Assembly: GCF_003003055.1 (NCBI RefSeq)
Contig: NZ_PVTV01000018.1
Coordinates: forward strand, 1 to 64,000
Origin: Jezberella montanilacus
Lineage (GTDB): Bacteria; Pseudomonadota; Gammaproteobacteria; Burkholderiales; Burkholderiaceae_B
Length of the DNA stretch: 64,000 bases
Direction: 5' to 3'
Below the pieces are notes generated by a model. The model was given only the letters and a program-made list of their open reading frames with translations, had not been told where the DNA came from and searched no databases. Of this stretch, positions 45,552-54,704 are shown in pieces. Within the stretch, counting starts at the first letter, position 1. Each line of letters starts with the position of its first letter. The translations under genes were made by a program, and so were the position numbers.

Positions 45552-46593
45552 CCCTCTTGCGATACAGGTCGAGGCGTGTGCCAAGACGTATCCTGATGGC
45601 ACTCAAGGCTTGCTAGCGACAACGCTGCGAGTGGAAGCCGGCGAGATCATGGCTTTGTTAGGCCCGTCTGGTTGTGGCAAAACAAGCTTGTTAAGAATCA
45701 TTGCCGGGCTTGAGACACCTGATCACGGTGGGCGTATTCTTTTTGGTGACCAGGACGTCACGCAACGACCGGTGCAAGCGCGAAAGGTTGGCATGGTGTT
45801 TCAGCACTATGCCTTGTTCCCCCAAATGACAGTGATCGAAAACATTGGCTATGGTCTAAAAATCAATCGATGCCCTGACCACGAGCGAACGGTGCGTGTA
45901 GGCGAACTGGTTGAGCTGGTCAGACTGAATGGATTGGAAAATAAGCGACCTGCAGAGCTCTCGGGAGGCCAGCGCCAGCGCGTCGCGCTGGCACGCGCGA
46001 TTGCAGTCAGCCCGAGAGTCCTGTTGCTCGATGAACCACTCACAGCACTTGATGCCAAATTGAAAGAAAGTGTCAGGGATGAGCTGGCTGAGCTGCTACG
46101 CAGGCTGCGTATTACAACCATTCACGTGACGCACGATCAGCATGAAGCGATGGCGATTGCTGACCGTCTGGCGGTGATGCGTGCCGGTCAGATTGTTCAA
46201 GTGGGGATCGCTGAGGACTTGTATCGCTCACCCGAACACGCGTTTGTTGCTGAGTTTCTGGGCCGTATAAACACCTTAAGTCGATCAGTGGAAGACGCCT
46301 CGCGTGACCTGCTGCTGCTTGGAGGTGCACAATTAACCTGCCCCAGTACCTATGGCACTAAAGTCTTGCTGCGTCCTGAAGATATTCGGCTGTCTCAGCC
46401 CGCTCAGTCCATACCTTGCGGGATTGTTCTGCAGCGTCAGTTCCTGGGCGATCGCGTGCACCTGCGGGTAACGATAGAAAACCAAAATGCTTTGCTGATC
46501 GACGCCCCCCGGGATTGTAAAACCATTGCCGGCGAGCGAATTGGCTTAGTGATTGACCCTTTAACCTTCATACCTTGTAAGGATGAGAAATGA
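45541..46593 (+). CDS. ABC transporter ATP-binding protein with C-terminal TOBE-like domain
   Basis: A 350-residue ATPase with Walker A GPSGCGKT at 41-48, Q-loop VFQHYALFPQM, signature LSGGQRQRVALARA, Walker B LLLDEPLTALD and switch THDQHEAMA, then a C-terminal OB-fold (TOBE) region of about 110 residues, as in PotA/FbpC/PhnT types. It overlaps permease 2 by 11 nt and the phosphodiesterase by 4 nt, so all are coupled. Confidence 0.92.
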   Translation: MKTDPLAIQVEACAKTYPDGTQGLLATTLRVEAGEIMALLGPSGCGKTSLLRIIAGLETPDHGGRILFGDQDVTQRPVQARKVGMVFQHYALFPQMTVIENIGYGLKINRCPDHERTVRVGELVELVRLNGLENKRPAELSGGQRQRVALARAIAVSPRVLLLDEPLTALDAKLKESVRDELAELLRRLRITTIHVTHDQHEAMAIADRLAVMRAGQIVQVGIAEDLYRSPEHAFVAEFLGRINTLSRSVEDASRDLLLLGGAQLTCPSTYGTKVLLRPEDIRLSQPAQSIPCGIVLQRQFLGDRVHLRVTIENQNALLIDAPRDCKTIAGERIGLVIDPLTFIPCKDEK

Positions 46594-47420
46594 CCATCAG
46601 CGCATTCGTTCAGATTTCTGACACACACATTCGTGAGCCAGGACGCCTTGCCTACAATCGGCTCGACACTGCACCGTATCTCAGTCAAGCGGTCGAGTCG
46701 GTTGGTCAATTGCCTCAACAGCCGCTTGCTGTTGTGATGACCGGCGATCTGACAGACTTTGGTCGCGAGTCTGAGTATGCGCATTTAAGAAGCTTGTTAA
46801 GTCCGTTCGCCGGCCAGATTTATTTGATGCCAGGCAATCACGATGACAGACAACAACTGCGCAAAAGCTTCCCCGAGCACGAATACCTGGGTCTAGAGGG
46901 CTTTATCCAGTACACCGTAAAGATTGGCCCGCTTCGTTTGATCGCTTTGGATACGGTCGTTCCTGGTCAAAGTCACGGCGGCTTATGCGCAGAGCGATTA
47001 ACTTGGCTCGAAGAGACACTAGCGAAATACGCGGATGAGCCTGTGGTGATTGCCATGCATCATCCGCCCTTTCAGACCTTGATTGGACACATGGATAAGA
47101 TCGGTTTGCTTGAGGGCGCGGGCCAACTTGAGGCAATCGTGAAACGATATAGCAATATCGAGCGAATCATCTGCGGACATCTGCATCGCGCCATTGAGGT
47201 GCGTTTCGGTGGCACGATTGCTAGTACGACCCCGTCACCTGCCCACCAAGTCTGTCTCGATCTTGACCCCGCCGCCGAGCCAGCCTGGTCGCTCGAGCCA
47301 CCAGGCTATCGGGTGCACGCGTGGGATGATACGAGCGGTCGCTTGGTCACCCACACAATTTGTACAGGACACTTCGAAGGACCTTATCCGTTTCACATGG
47401 ACGGGGTCCTGATCGATTAA
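46590..47420 (+). CDS. Class III phosphodiesterase (GpdQ/CpdA-like metallophosphoesterase)
   Basis: A 276-residue cytoplasmic metallophosphoesterase with the full metal set: DTH (Asp11, His13), GDLTD (Asp53), GNHD (83-85), HHPP and GHLHR. The closest groups are cyclic-nucleotide and glycerophosphodiester phosphodiesterases. Its gene is the last in the importer operon with 4-nt overlap, so the imported ligand may be a phosphodiester that this enzyme hydrolyses. That link is inference. Confidence 0.9.
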   Translation: MTISAFVQISDTHIREPGRLAYNRLDTAPYLSQAVESVGQLPQQPLAVVMTGDLTDFGRESEYAHLRSLLSPFAGQIYLMPGNHDDRQQLRKSFPEHEYLGLEGFIQYTVKIGPLRLIALDTVVPGQSHGGLCAERLTWLEETLAKYADEPVVIAMHHPPFQTLIGHMDKIGLLEGAGQLEAIVKRYSNIERIICGHLHRAIEVRFGGTIASTTPSPAHQVCLDLDPAAEPAWSLEPPGYRVHAWDDTSGRLVTHTICTGHFEGPYPFHMDGVLID

Positions 47421-47423
47421 CAA

Positions 47424-47966
47424 CTATATAAGGTGTCCGCCAATCAAGGTGGCATAGGCCGCAATACCCGCGGCAGTCAGGCCCAGACCGCCGGAAAGCC
47501 AGGCTAGTGCCATCATTCCGGTTAAGACACTGGCTGAGGCAAGCACGATGGCGACTTGCAACATCCCCACAGCAATTTCAAGGCTGTGGTAACGGTGACT
47601 GGCTTCCTCGCGCTGGTGTTCAGCAATCTGTGCGCGCTCGGCAAGTTCCTTTCTGCCCTCGCCCTTGTCCGGCTCAGAGCTATAGCGTTTGACGTCTTTT
47701 TCCCATTTTTCAAGGGCTGCGGTGATGCTTGGGTCGTCCTTTCGGTCAGATAGCTTAAGCGTATCAATCGTTAATTGGGTAGCCGTTTGCCTAATCGTTT
47801 TTGCCTGGTAAAACGACCAGAGATCAGATGATTGAATGTGCTTGGAAATAACTTCTGTTTGGTAGCCTTTGGATAAGGTCTCACAGACAGCAAGCACGAG
47901 CGCCAAGACCGCGATGAGCATCGCGATTCTTTTGTTTTCTGGATGGAGTTCTAAATGTTCGGACAT
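47424..47966 (-). CDS. DUF4337 domain membrane protein
   Basis: A 180-residue protein with one hydrophobic segment at about 13-30, a charged, likely coiled helical middle (70-130) and two hydrophobic segments at the C terminus (about 130-178). This is the DUF4337 layout. It starts 2 nt after the lldD-like gene on the same strand, so it is probably co-transcribed. No function can be assigned. Confidence 0.8.
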   Translation of the reverse strand: MSEHLELHPENKRIAMLIAVLALVLAVCETLSKGYQTEVISKHIQSSDLWSFYQAKTIRQTATQLTIDTLKLSDRKDDPSITAALEKWEKDVKRYSSEPDKGEGRKELAERAQIAEHQREEASHRYHSLEIAVGMLQVAIVLASASVLTGMMALAWLSGGLGLTAAGIAAYATLIGGHLI

Positions 47967-47968
47967 AG

Positions 47969-49129
47969 TCAGTTCGCCTTTGGGTAGGTGCCAGGTAACA
48001 AGATATTCTTATCAACATTTTCAATATTGGTATGACCGCAAAACGCCATGGTGAGATCCAGTTCTTTATGCAAGATCTCGAGGACTTTGCTCACGCCTTC
48101 GCCACCCATGGCACCCAAGCCGTATAGAAAGGCCCGACCGATGTAGCACCCTTGAGCGCCAAGGGCGCGTGCTTTGAGGATATCCTGGCCACTGCGTACG
48201 CCGCCATCCATGTGGACTTCAATCTGTTTGCCAACAGCCTCGACTATTGCCGGCAGGCTGCGAATGCTGGATTCAGCCCCGTCAAGTTGACGCCCGCCGT
48301 GATTGCTGACGATGATGGCGTCGGCACCGCTACTGACGGCCAGCTTGGCGTCCTCGACATCTTGAATGCCTTTGAGAATCAGTTTGCCGCCCCAGCGCTT
48401 CTTGACCCACTCGACATCGCTCCAGTCCAGAGCTGGATCAAACTGTGAGGCTGTCCATTCGCTTAACTTGCTCATGTCGCTGACGCCCTTGACGTGACCG
48501 ACGATGTTGCCAAACTGACGACGCGGCGTGCCCAGCATGCCCAGCGCCCAGCGGGGTTTGGTGGCAATATCGATCATATTCGCAATGGTCAGTTTTGGCG
48601 GGGCACTCAAGCCGTTTTTAAGATCTTTATGCCGTTGACCCAGAATCTGCAAATCAAGCGTCAGCACTAATGCCGAGCAGTTTGCTGCTTTGGCACGATC
48701 GATCAGACGCTCAATAAAGTCACGATCCTTCATGACGTAGAGCTGGAACCAGAACGGGTGACCATCGGTGCCTTTTTGTACATCTTCGATTGAGCAGATG
48801 CTCATGGTCGAAAGTGTGAAGGGGATACCAAAATCGCGCGCGGCACGTGCAGCAAGGATTTCGCCGTCAGCGTGTTGCATCCCCGTTAAGCCTGTCGGAG
48901 CGATCGCTAGCGGCATGGCGGTTTTTTGCCCGATCATGGTGGTCGCAGTGCTGCGATTCTCCATGTTGTGCAGGATGCGTTGCCGAAGTTTGATGCTCTG
49001 AAAATCGCTCTCGTTGGCGCGATAGGTGCTTTCAGTCCACGAGCCTGAGTCCGCGTAGTCATAAAACATGCGCGGTACGCGTTTCTTTGCCAGAACCCGC
49101 AAGTCTTCGATGTTGGTGATGACGGCCAT
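47969..49129 (-). CDS. lldD: FMN-dependent alpha-hydroxy-acid oxidase/L-lactate dehydrogenase (LldD-like)
   Basis: Flavoenzyme of 386 residues with VPRMFYDYADSGSWTEST, LAIAPTGLTGMQHADGE, the catalytic HGGRQLDGA (histidine acting on the hydroxyacid alpha carbon), and the phosphate-binding DGGVRSGQDILKA and GRAFLYG. Oxidises 2-hydroxyacids, L-lactate by default, passing electrons to quinone or oxygen. Divergent from the M20 peptidase gene across 86 nt. Substrate range is uncertain. Confidence 0.88.
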   Translation of the reverse strand: MAVITNIEDLRVLAKKRVPRMFYDYADSGSWTESTYRANESDFQSIKLRQRILHNMENRSTATTMIGQKTAMPLAIAPTGLTGMQHADGEILAARAARDFGIPFTLSTMSICSIEDVQKGTDGHPFWFQLYVMKDRDFIERLIDRAKAANCSALVLTLDLQILGQRHKDLKNGLSAPPKLTIANMIDIATKPRWALGMLGTPRRQFGNIVGHVKGVSDMSKLSEWTASQFDPALDWSDVEWVKKRWGGKLILKGIQDVEDAKLAVSSGADAIIVSNHGGRQLDGAESSIRSLPAIVEAVGKQIEVHMDGGVRSGQDILKARALGAQGCYIGRAFLYGLGAMGGEGVSKVLEILHKELDLTMAFCGHTNIENVDKNILLPGTYPKAN

Positions 49130-49215
49130 TGTTTTTTGGTCTCCCGCAGATTGCTACATTATGATGTTGGGCAGAGATTAGCAAAAATTAACAATAATTA
49201 CCCAAGGATTTGAGC

Positions 49216-50463
49216 ATGCGCCGATTTTTACTGACTATCCTGATTGCATCTATCCTGACGCTGTCACAGATTTCGGCTCGGGCTGACGCGGCGCCCCAAG
49301 CAATAGCCGAGATGGCTAAACAGCAAGTACCCAAGTACCTGGAGACGCTTCAAAACCTCGTTTCAGTTGAATCAGGCAGCAGAGATCTTGAAGGACTGCT
49401 CAAAGTAAGAGGCCTGATCGAAGCTAAGCTCAAAGCTCTGGATATCCCTTTTGAGATCATTGCTGCCCCCTCTGACAGCAAGGCTGGCTCAATGGTTAGC
49501 GCAACGTTAAAAGGTAAAGGGACGAAGCGCATTGCCTTGATTGCCCATATGGATACGGTATATCAGAGAGGTGATCTGGCCAAGCAGCCTTTTCGCATAG
49601 AGGGAGACAAAGCATTCGGTCTTGGCATCGCTGATGACAAGGGGGGTGTTGCGATGGTGTTACACACACTTGAAATGGTTAAAACCCTCAAAATAGATGG
49701 CTTCGGTCAATTGACCGTCTTGTTTAACGGGGACGAAGAGATTGGTTCACCCGTTTCACGGGATTACTTTACGGCGCTTGGCCGTGAAAACGACGTCGTG
49801 ATGTCTTTTGAGGGAAGTGGCACGAAAGCAGACTACGTCCGCCTGGCCACCTCAAGCATAGCGCGCGTCTTGCTAAAGGTAAAAGGCCGCGCCTCACATT
49901 CGGGCGCAAATCCGGACTTTGGTCGTAATGCACTGTACGAGCTATCCCACCAGGTTCTGCAGACTCGCGATCTTTCGGATCCGTCCAAAGGCTTGAAATT
50001 CAATTGGACACTAGGGAAGGCTGGCAGCGTCGCGAACATGATCCCCTCGGAGGCGACTGCTACGGGTGACGCCCGCGCTGAAAGGACAGTCGATTTTGAC
50101 AATCTTGAAGCAACACTCAGAGAACGGATCAAGAATAAATTGATTCCCGATACAGAGGTTTCTCTGGACTTTACGAGGACTCGTCCGCCGCTCAATCCAA
50201 CTGATGCTGCGAGAGCGGTGGCTAAACAGGCTCAACAGGTTGCAGCCGAGATCAAATGGCCGTTAACAGTGCTTGAAAAGGCGACTGGGGGTGGCACGGA
50301 TGCTGCTTTTGCGTCACTGCAGGCGAGGGGCGCGGTGTTAGAGAGCTTTGGCCCTCAAGGCTTCGGTGCCCATAGTGATAACGCCGAATACATCCTTATC
50401 CCGTCTATCGAACCACGCCTCTACATCACGACGCGCTTAATCGAAGAGATTGCTAAACCTTAA
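49216..50463 (+). CDS. M20 family metallopeptidase, carboxypeptidase G2-like
   Basis: A 415-residue zinc peptidase with a signal peptide ending near SARADAAP, so probably periplasmic. Metal-ligand motifs are IAHMDTVY, GLGIADDKGGVAM and FNGDEEIGS, and the lid domain has SRASHSGANPDFGRNA-like sequence. Carboxypeptidase G2 relatives remove glutamate from folates or N-acylated amino acids. The ATG at 49216 with AAGGA is used. It overlaps the convergent yhhQ gene by 11 nt. Confidence 0.85.
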   Translation: MRRFLLTILIASILTLSQISARADAAPQAIAEMAKQQVPKYLETLQNLVSVESGSRDLEGLLKVRGLIEAKLKALDIPFEIIAAPSDSKAGSMVSATLKGKGTKRIALIAHMDTVYQRGDLAKQPFRIEGDKAFGLGIADDKGGVAMVLHTLEMVKTLKIDGFGQLTVLFNGDEEIGSPVSRDYFTALGRENDVVMSFEGSGTKADYVRLATSSIARVLLKVKGRASHSGANPDFGRNALYELSHQVLQTRDLSDPSKGLKFNWTLGKAGSVANMIPSEATATGDARAERTVDFDNLEATLRERIKNKLIPDTEVSLDFTRTRPPLNPTDAARAVAKQAQQVAAEIKWPLTVLEKATGGGTDAAFASLQARGAVLESFGPQGFGAHSDNAEYILIPSIEPRLYITTRLIEEIAKP

Positions 50464-51199
50464 CTTTAAAAGGATTGAAATTGGTGTTGCGGTCGTAAAA
50501 ATCTTCTTGCTCTTTGCGTTTGAGAAAATTAACGACGACATAGGTGAGGGGGGTCGCAAGGACCTCCCAGCCAGTTTTTAAGAAATACTGGGTGACAGCA
50601 ACCTTGATGACTAGCTCAGTCGGCCAGATGCCATAAAAGGCAAGAAAATAGAAGAAGCTCGAATCAACCATCTCACCGACGGCCGTCGAGCCGATCGTGC
50701 GAAACCAGAGGTGGCGCCCTGAAGAGGCAATTTTCATTTTGGCTAAAACAAAGCTGTTCACCAGACTGCCCGACCAGAAGGCAAGGATGGATCCAGCTAC
50801 GATGCGCCAGGTGTTGCCGTAGACTGTCTCGAGACCTTCTTGCAGATGCGCACTGTATTCGCCGGGTGCTGGCTGCAGATGCACGACAATGAAGGCCATG
50901 ACAGCAGCGAAGACGAGTGCAGCAAACCCGCACCAAACTGCCCGGCGGTCATGGGCATAGCCATACACTTCGGTCATGATGTCGCCAAACAGGTATGAAA
51001 TCGGGAAAAACAGCACCCCGGCACCGAAAACCACTGTGCCAAAAAAAGGCAACTCTATCTGGGCAGCTTTGCTTGCCCCGATAATGTTTGAGCAAAGCAG
51101 CACTGTCACAAAAGCAGCAACCAGCAGGTCGTAATATCGATGCTGGCGACGCGGGACAGAAGAAAGCATTGCACTCACTGAATTGCTGGATGGCTGCAT
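50453..51199 (-). CDS. yhhQ: Queuosine precursor transporter (YhhQ/VUT family)
   Basis: A 248-residue membrane protein with about six helices and family motifs NIIGASKAAQI, FPISYLFGDIMTEVYGY and GEMVDSSFFYFLAFYG. Members import preQ0/preQ1 (queuosine precursors). No preQ1 riboswitch was recognised in the 87-nt gap upstream; that gap has the palindrome GTGACGTCAC at 51220-51229. Divergent from a DUF1993 gene. Confidence 0.9.
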   Translation of the reverse strand: MQPSSNSVSAMLSSVPRRQHRYYDLLVAAFVTVLLCSNIIGASKAAQIELPFFGTVVFGAGVLFFPISYLFGDIMTEVYGYAHDRRAVWCGFAALVFAAVMAFIVVHLQPAPGEYSAHLQEGLETVYGNTWRIVAGSILAFWSGSLVNSFVLAKMKIASSGRHLWFRTIGSTAVGEMVDSSFFYFLAFYGIWPTELVIKVAVTQYFLKTGWEVLATPLTYVVVNFLKRKEQEDFYDRNTNFNPFKVKV

Positions 51200-51219
51200 T
51201 TTTTCTTTGCACTATTATG

Positions 51220-51229
51220 GTGACGTCAC
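51220..51229. promoter_or_regulatory. 10-bp palindrome in the yhhQ/DUF1993 divergent promoter
   Basis: GTGACGTCAC is perfectly self-complementary and central to the 87-nt gap, 21 bp from the yhhQ start. A perfect palindrome in so short a divergent promoter may be an operator, although a site of this length can occur by chance. Confidence 0.3.
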
Positions 51230-51286
51230 GTTGACGATTTTTGTTTTTAACGCTTTAGCTCTAGTGAGACTCATACGACGATTTCA

Positions 51287-51775
51287 ATGTACCAAGCATC
51301 TGTACCCGTGATCAAGAAAATGTTGACGAATCTGTCGGCCATCCTCGGTAAAGGCAAGGCGTATGCGCAGGCGAAAGGCTTTGACGGCGTTAATTTGGTG
51401 CAATCGCGACTGATCGCAGATATGTTTGCGCTGGGTGTACAGATCCAGATCGCAACCGATATGTCGAAAGGCGGGTTGGCGCGTCTCGCAGGAATCGAGC
51501 CACCTAAATTCGAAAACGACGAAACGACTATTCCTCAATTGCAAGCACGCATTGCTAAAACAATCGAGTTCATGGACTCGATCCGCGCCGAGCAGATTGA
51601 CGGCTGTGAAGCTCGTGAAATCAAGTTCGCTATCCGTGACAACCAGTTTGAGTTCACCGGTCAGGCTTACTTGCTTGAATGGGTATTGCCTAACGTGTTC
51701 TTCCACATCACCACCGCCTATAACTTGTTGCGCCAGAATGGGGTTGACATCGGTAAGCGTGATTTCTTAGGCTAA
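51287..51775 (+). CDS. DUF1993 (DinB-like fold) protein
   Basis: A 162-residue, mostly helical protein of the DUF1993 family. The start MYQASVPVIKKMLTNLSAIL, the middle DMFALGVQIQIATDMSKG and the late NVFFHITTAYNLLRQNGVDIGKRDFLG are hallmarks. The histidines in the middle and C-terminal helices may bind metal as in DinB relatives. Function unknown. Followed by a symporter gene 73 nt later. Confidence 0.85.
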   Translation: MYQASVPVIKKMLTNLSAILGKGKAYAQAKGFDGVNLVQSRLIADMFALGVQIQIATDMSKGGLARLAGIEPPKFENDETTIPQLQARIAKTIEFMDSIRAEQIDGCEAREIKFAIRDNQFEFTGQAYLLEWVLPNVFFHITTAYNLLRQNGVDIGKRDFLG

Positions 51776-51848
51776 GCATGCCAGTCCCTCACCCCGTATA
51801 ATCCCCAGCAAAATTCCATCAGAGTCTTGGCCAACAGTGGGGTGAGAG

Positions 51849-53282
51849 ATGCTTCTCTGGTTCGTTATTGCGTATTGGGTGGTTTCGGTTGGCATCGGTC
51901 TTGTGGCTGCCATGGGCGTGAAAAACACAGCCGATTTCGCCGCAGCTGGGCACAAGTTGCCCTTGCCGATCGTGACCGCCACTGTTTTCGCCACCTGGTT
52001 CGGATCCGAAACAGTGCTGGGTATACCAGCAACTTTTCTTAAAGAAGGTCTGGGCGGTATCGTTGCTGATCCCTTTGGCTCGTCCTTATGCCTGATTCTG
52101 GTGGGTGTATTTTTTGCCCGCCACCTATACAACCGCAAGATGCTGACGATCGGCGATTATTTTCGCGAGCGCTATGGCCGCGTCGTCGAGATTCTCATCA
52201 CGCTCTGTATCGTGGCGTCTTATCTTGGCTGGGTCGCTGCTCAGATCAAGGCGCTGGGTTTGGTGTTCAACGTTGTCTCGGATGATGCAATCTCACAAGA
52301 AACGGGGATGTTGATTGGCGCAGGCAGCGTGCTGATTTATACCTTATTCGGTGGGATGTTGTCGGTAGCCATCACTGACTTTATCCAGATGATTATCATC
52401 GTCATCGGTATGCTCTACATCGGAGGTGAGTTTTCTCAATCGGCCGGGGGTGTTGCTGCTGTGATCACGCACGCGTCGAACGCAGGCAAGTTCAATTTTT
52501 GGCCGCATATGGATTGGGTATCCATCCTCGGCTTCATTGCTGCGCTGTTTACGATGATGCTGGGCTCTATCCCTCAGCAAGATGTGTTTCAACGAATCAC
52601 TTCTTCAAAGAACGTCAATACGGCGGTGCAAGCTGCCGTGCTCGGTGGCGTGATGTATTTCATCTTTGCTTTTGTGCCTTTGTTTTTGGCCTACTCAGCC
52701 ACGCTGATTGATCCCGATCTGGTTAAGCGCTACATCGATACGGATTCACAGTTGATCCTGCCGCGTCTGGTGCTGGATCATGCCCCACTGTTCGCGCAAA
52801 TTATGTTTTTTGGTGCCTTGTTGTCGGCGATCAAAAGCTGCGCGAGTGCCACGTTGCTGGCGCCGTCAGTGACATTTTCTGAAAATATTCTGAAGGGTTT
52901 GTTCAAGAATTTGAGCGATCGTCATTTACTGAGAATGATGCGCATCACGGTTTTATGTTTCACCGTAGTGGTCACCTTCTTTGCGATCAACTCTCAGCTA
53001 TCTATTTTCAAAATGGTTGAGAGCGCCTACAAAATCACGCTTGTTGCGGCGTTTGTGCCGCTGGCTTTCGGCGTTTACTGGAAGCGCGCCAATTCTCTGT
53101 CCGGCTTGCTTTCAGTGTTGGGTGGATTGATTGTCTGGATTGTTTGCGAGATGACCGCGGCTGATGCTGCGGTGCCCCCGCAGTTAGCTGGCTTGATCGC
53201 CAGCCTGGCTGGCATGCTGATCGGGGGCTTTGTCCCGCAATCGGAACTCATTCCCGTCGATCAGCCTCTTCGGGATAATTAA
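51849..53282 (+). CDS. Sodium:solute symporter family protein
   Basis: A 477-residue membrane protein with about 12-13 helices and SSS-family motifs TWFGSETVLGIPATF, GDYFRERYGRVVEI, YTLFGGMLSVAITDFIQM and QRITSSKN. The family includes proline, pantothenate and solute transporters; substrate unknown. AGTGGGGTGAGAG precedes the ATG. It ends at the last bases of the convergent class II aldolase gene. Confidence 0.87.
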   Translation: MLLWFVIAYWVVSVGIGLVAAMGVKNTADFAAAGHKLPLPIVTATVFATWFGSETVLGIPATFLKEGLGGIVADPFGSSLCLILVGVFFARHLYNRKMLTIGDYFRERYGRVVEILITLCIVASYLGWVAAQIKALGLVFNVVSDDAISQETGMLIGAGSVLIYTLFGGMLSVAITDFIQMIIIVIGMLYIGGEFSQSAGGVAAVITHASNAGKFNFWPHMDWVSILGFIAALFTMMLGSIPQQDVFQRITSSKNVNTAVQAAVLGGVMYFIFAFVPLFLAYSATLIDPDLVKRYIDTDSQLILPRLVLDHAPLFAQIMFFGALLSAIKSCASATLLAPSVTFSENILKGLFKNLSDRHLLRMMRITVLCFTVVVTFFAINSQLSIFKMVESAYKITLVAAFVPLAFGVYWKRANSLSGLLSVLGGLIVWIVCEMTAADAAVPPQLAGLIASLAGMLIGGFVPQSELIPVDQPLRDN

Positions 53283-54046
53283 TCCGCGTAGCCTGGGGAC
53301 TCGCGATCAAGTACCCGCATCATGGCGGCGAAGAACAACTCTGTGCGCTCTTCATTCGAATGACTATTGCCAGGTGCTGGGTTGTTGACCGTGTGTACGA
53401 TCTCGTCCGACAGCACTTCAATTTCTTTGCCCGTACTCATCGCGAGAACTTGTGCGCGACAGACTCGCTCAAGTTTATAAAGGCGCTTGTATGCTTCGGC
53501 AACGGTATCGCCGACCACCATGACACCATGGTTTTTCATGAACAATACTTTTTTATCACCAACCTGAGCGCATAGTCTTTCGCCTTCACTCATGGTGTCA
53601 GCAAGGCCAGTGTAAACATCGTCATACGCCGTGATGCCGGTAAAGAACGCAGCGGTTTGACTGGCGGGCAAAATCCGGTTGTCTTTGAGCATATTTAAAG
53701 CCAGTGCCCAGGTCTGGTGAGTGTGCAGCACGACCTTTGCACCGGTGATGCGATGCACGGGTGCATGAATGCAGAGTGCTGAGCGTTCGATTTTGCCTTC
53801 GCCTTCGAGCACTTCACCTTGCTCGTTAAAAATCTGGATGTCGCTCGCACGGGCTTCAGACCAGTGGTAACCAAAAGGCAAAATCATGAAACGATCGGTA
53901 TAACCAGGCACCATCATGGTGAAATGGTTGTCGATACCTTCTTCAAGCTGATCCCGAACAGCCAAGCGTAAAGCCGCTGCAAGATGGACTTTTGCCTGCC
54001 ACACTAGATCAGGTTGTTCTGCGATTTTTAGATGACGTGCTGACAT
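53279..54046 (-). CDS. Class II aldolase/adducin family protein
   Basis: A 255-residue zinc-dependent aldolase-like protein with the metal-site residues in NHFTMMVPG, CIHAPVHRITGAKVVLHTHQTWA (the paired histidines) and FMKNHGVMVVGDTV. Related to fuculose/ribulose-phosphate aldolases and to adducin-like decarboxylases. The start at 54046 has a very good AAGGAG. Located 36 nt after a peroxidase-related gene on the same strand, probably one unit. Confidence 0.87.
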   Translation of the reverse strand: MSARHLKIAEQPDLVWQAKVHLAAALRLAVRDQLEEGIDNHFTMMVPGYTDRFMILPFGYHWSEARASDIQIFNEQGEVLEGEGKIERSALCIHAPVHRITGAKVVLHTHQTWALALNMLKDNRILPASQTAAFFTGITAYDDVYTGLADTMSEGERLCAQVGDKKVLFMKNHGVMVVGDTVAEAYKRLYKLERVCRAQVLAMSTGKEIEVLSDEIVHTVNNPAPGNSHSNEERTELFFAAMMRVLDRESPGYAD

Positions 54047-54082
54047 GTTGCGCTCCTTTTTTGTAAGTGTCTTCAATAATAG

Positions 54083-54664
54083 TTATTTTTTGGGCTCGCG
54101 GGGGATTCGTCCCAATAAATAAAACTCGGGATTGGGCATCATGTTGCTGAAGTTTGCGATGCGGTTAGACATCCCGAAAAATGCAGTAATCGTTCCGATA
54201 TCCCAGATGTCCTCGTCGTCAAAGCCCTGTTCGTGCAGTGCGGCGAAGTCAAGATCACCGACTTCGTTGGCTTTCAGACAAACTTTTAGGGCAAAAGCCA
54301 GCATGGCTTTTTGACGAGGCGTGATGTTGGCCTTTAAGTAATTGACCGCGACCTGATCGGCGACCAAGGGCTTCTTCTCATAAATCCTTAACAGTGCTCC
54401 GTGAGCAACCACGCAATACAAGCACTGATTGGCGGCGCTGGTTGTCGTAATGATCATTTCGCGGTCGCCTTTTGTCAGCGAGCCGGTCTCTTTAACCATG
54501 ATGGCATCGTGGTACGCAAAAAAGGCCCTGAACTCGGCGGGTCGCCGCGCAAGCATCAAAAACACATTAGGCACAAAGCCCGATTTCTCTTGCGTTTCAA
54601 GAATTCGATCCTTTATGTCTTGAGGCAAGGTATTCAGATCAGGAAACGGATATCTTTCAGTCAT
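54083..54664 (-). CDS. Peroxidase-related (AhpD-like) carboxymuconolactone decarboxylase family protein
   Basis: A 193-residue all-helical protein with the redox motif CLYCVVAHG, as in AhpD-like peroxidase-related enzymes, preceded by LTKGDREMIITTTSAANQ. The CxxC plus histidine fits a peroxidatic cysteine system. It probably shares a transcript with the class II aldolase. Substrate unknown. Confidence 0.85.
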   Translation of the reverse strand: MTERYPFPDLNTLPQDIKDRILETQEKSGFVPNVFLMLARRPAEFRAFFAYHDAIMVKETGSLTKGDREMIITTTSAANQCLYCVVAHGALLRIYEKKPLVADQVAVNYLKANITPRQKAMLAFALKVCLKANEVGDLDFAALHEQGFDDEDIWDIGTITAFFGMSNRIANFSNMMPNPEFYLLGRIPREPKK

Positions 54665-54704
54665 TTTTGTCTCATTGATTATTTTTATAGCGCTACTCGA
54701 ATCT

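Noticed and set aside
51200-51286. preQ1 riboswitch upstream of the queuosine precursor transporter
   Set aside because: No preQ1-I, II or III motif could be found in the 87-nt gap on the yhhQ strand.
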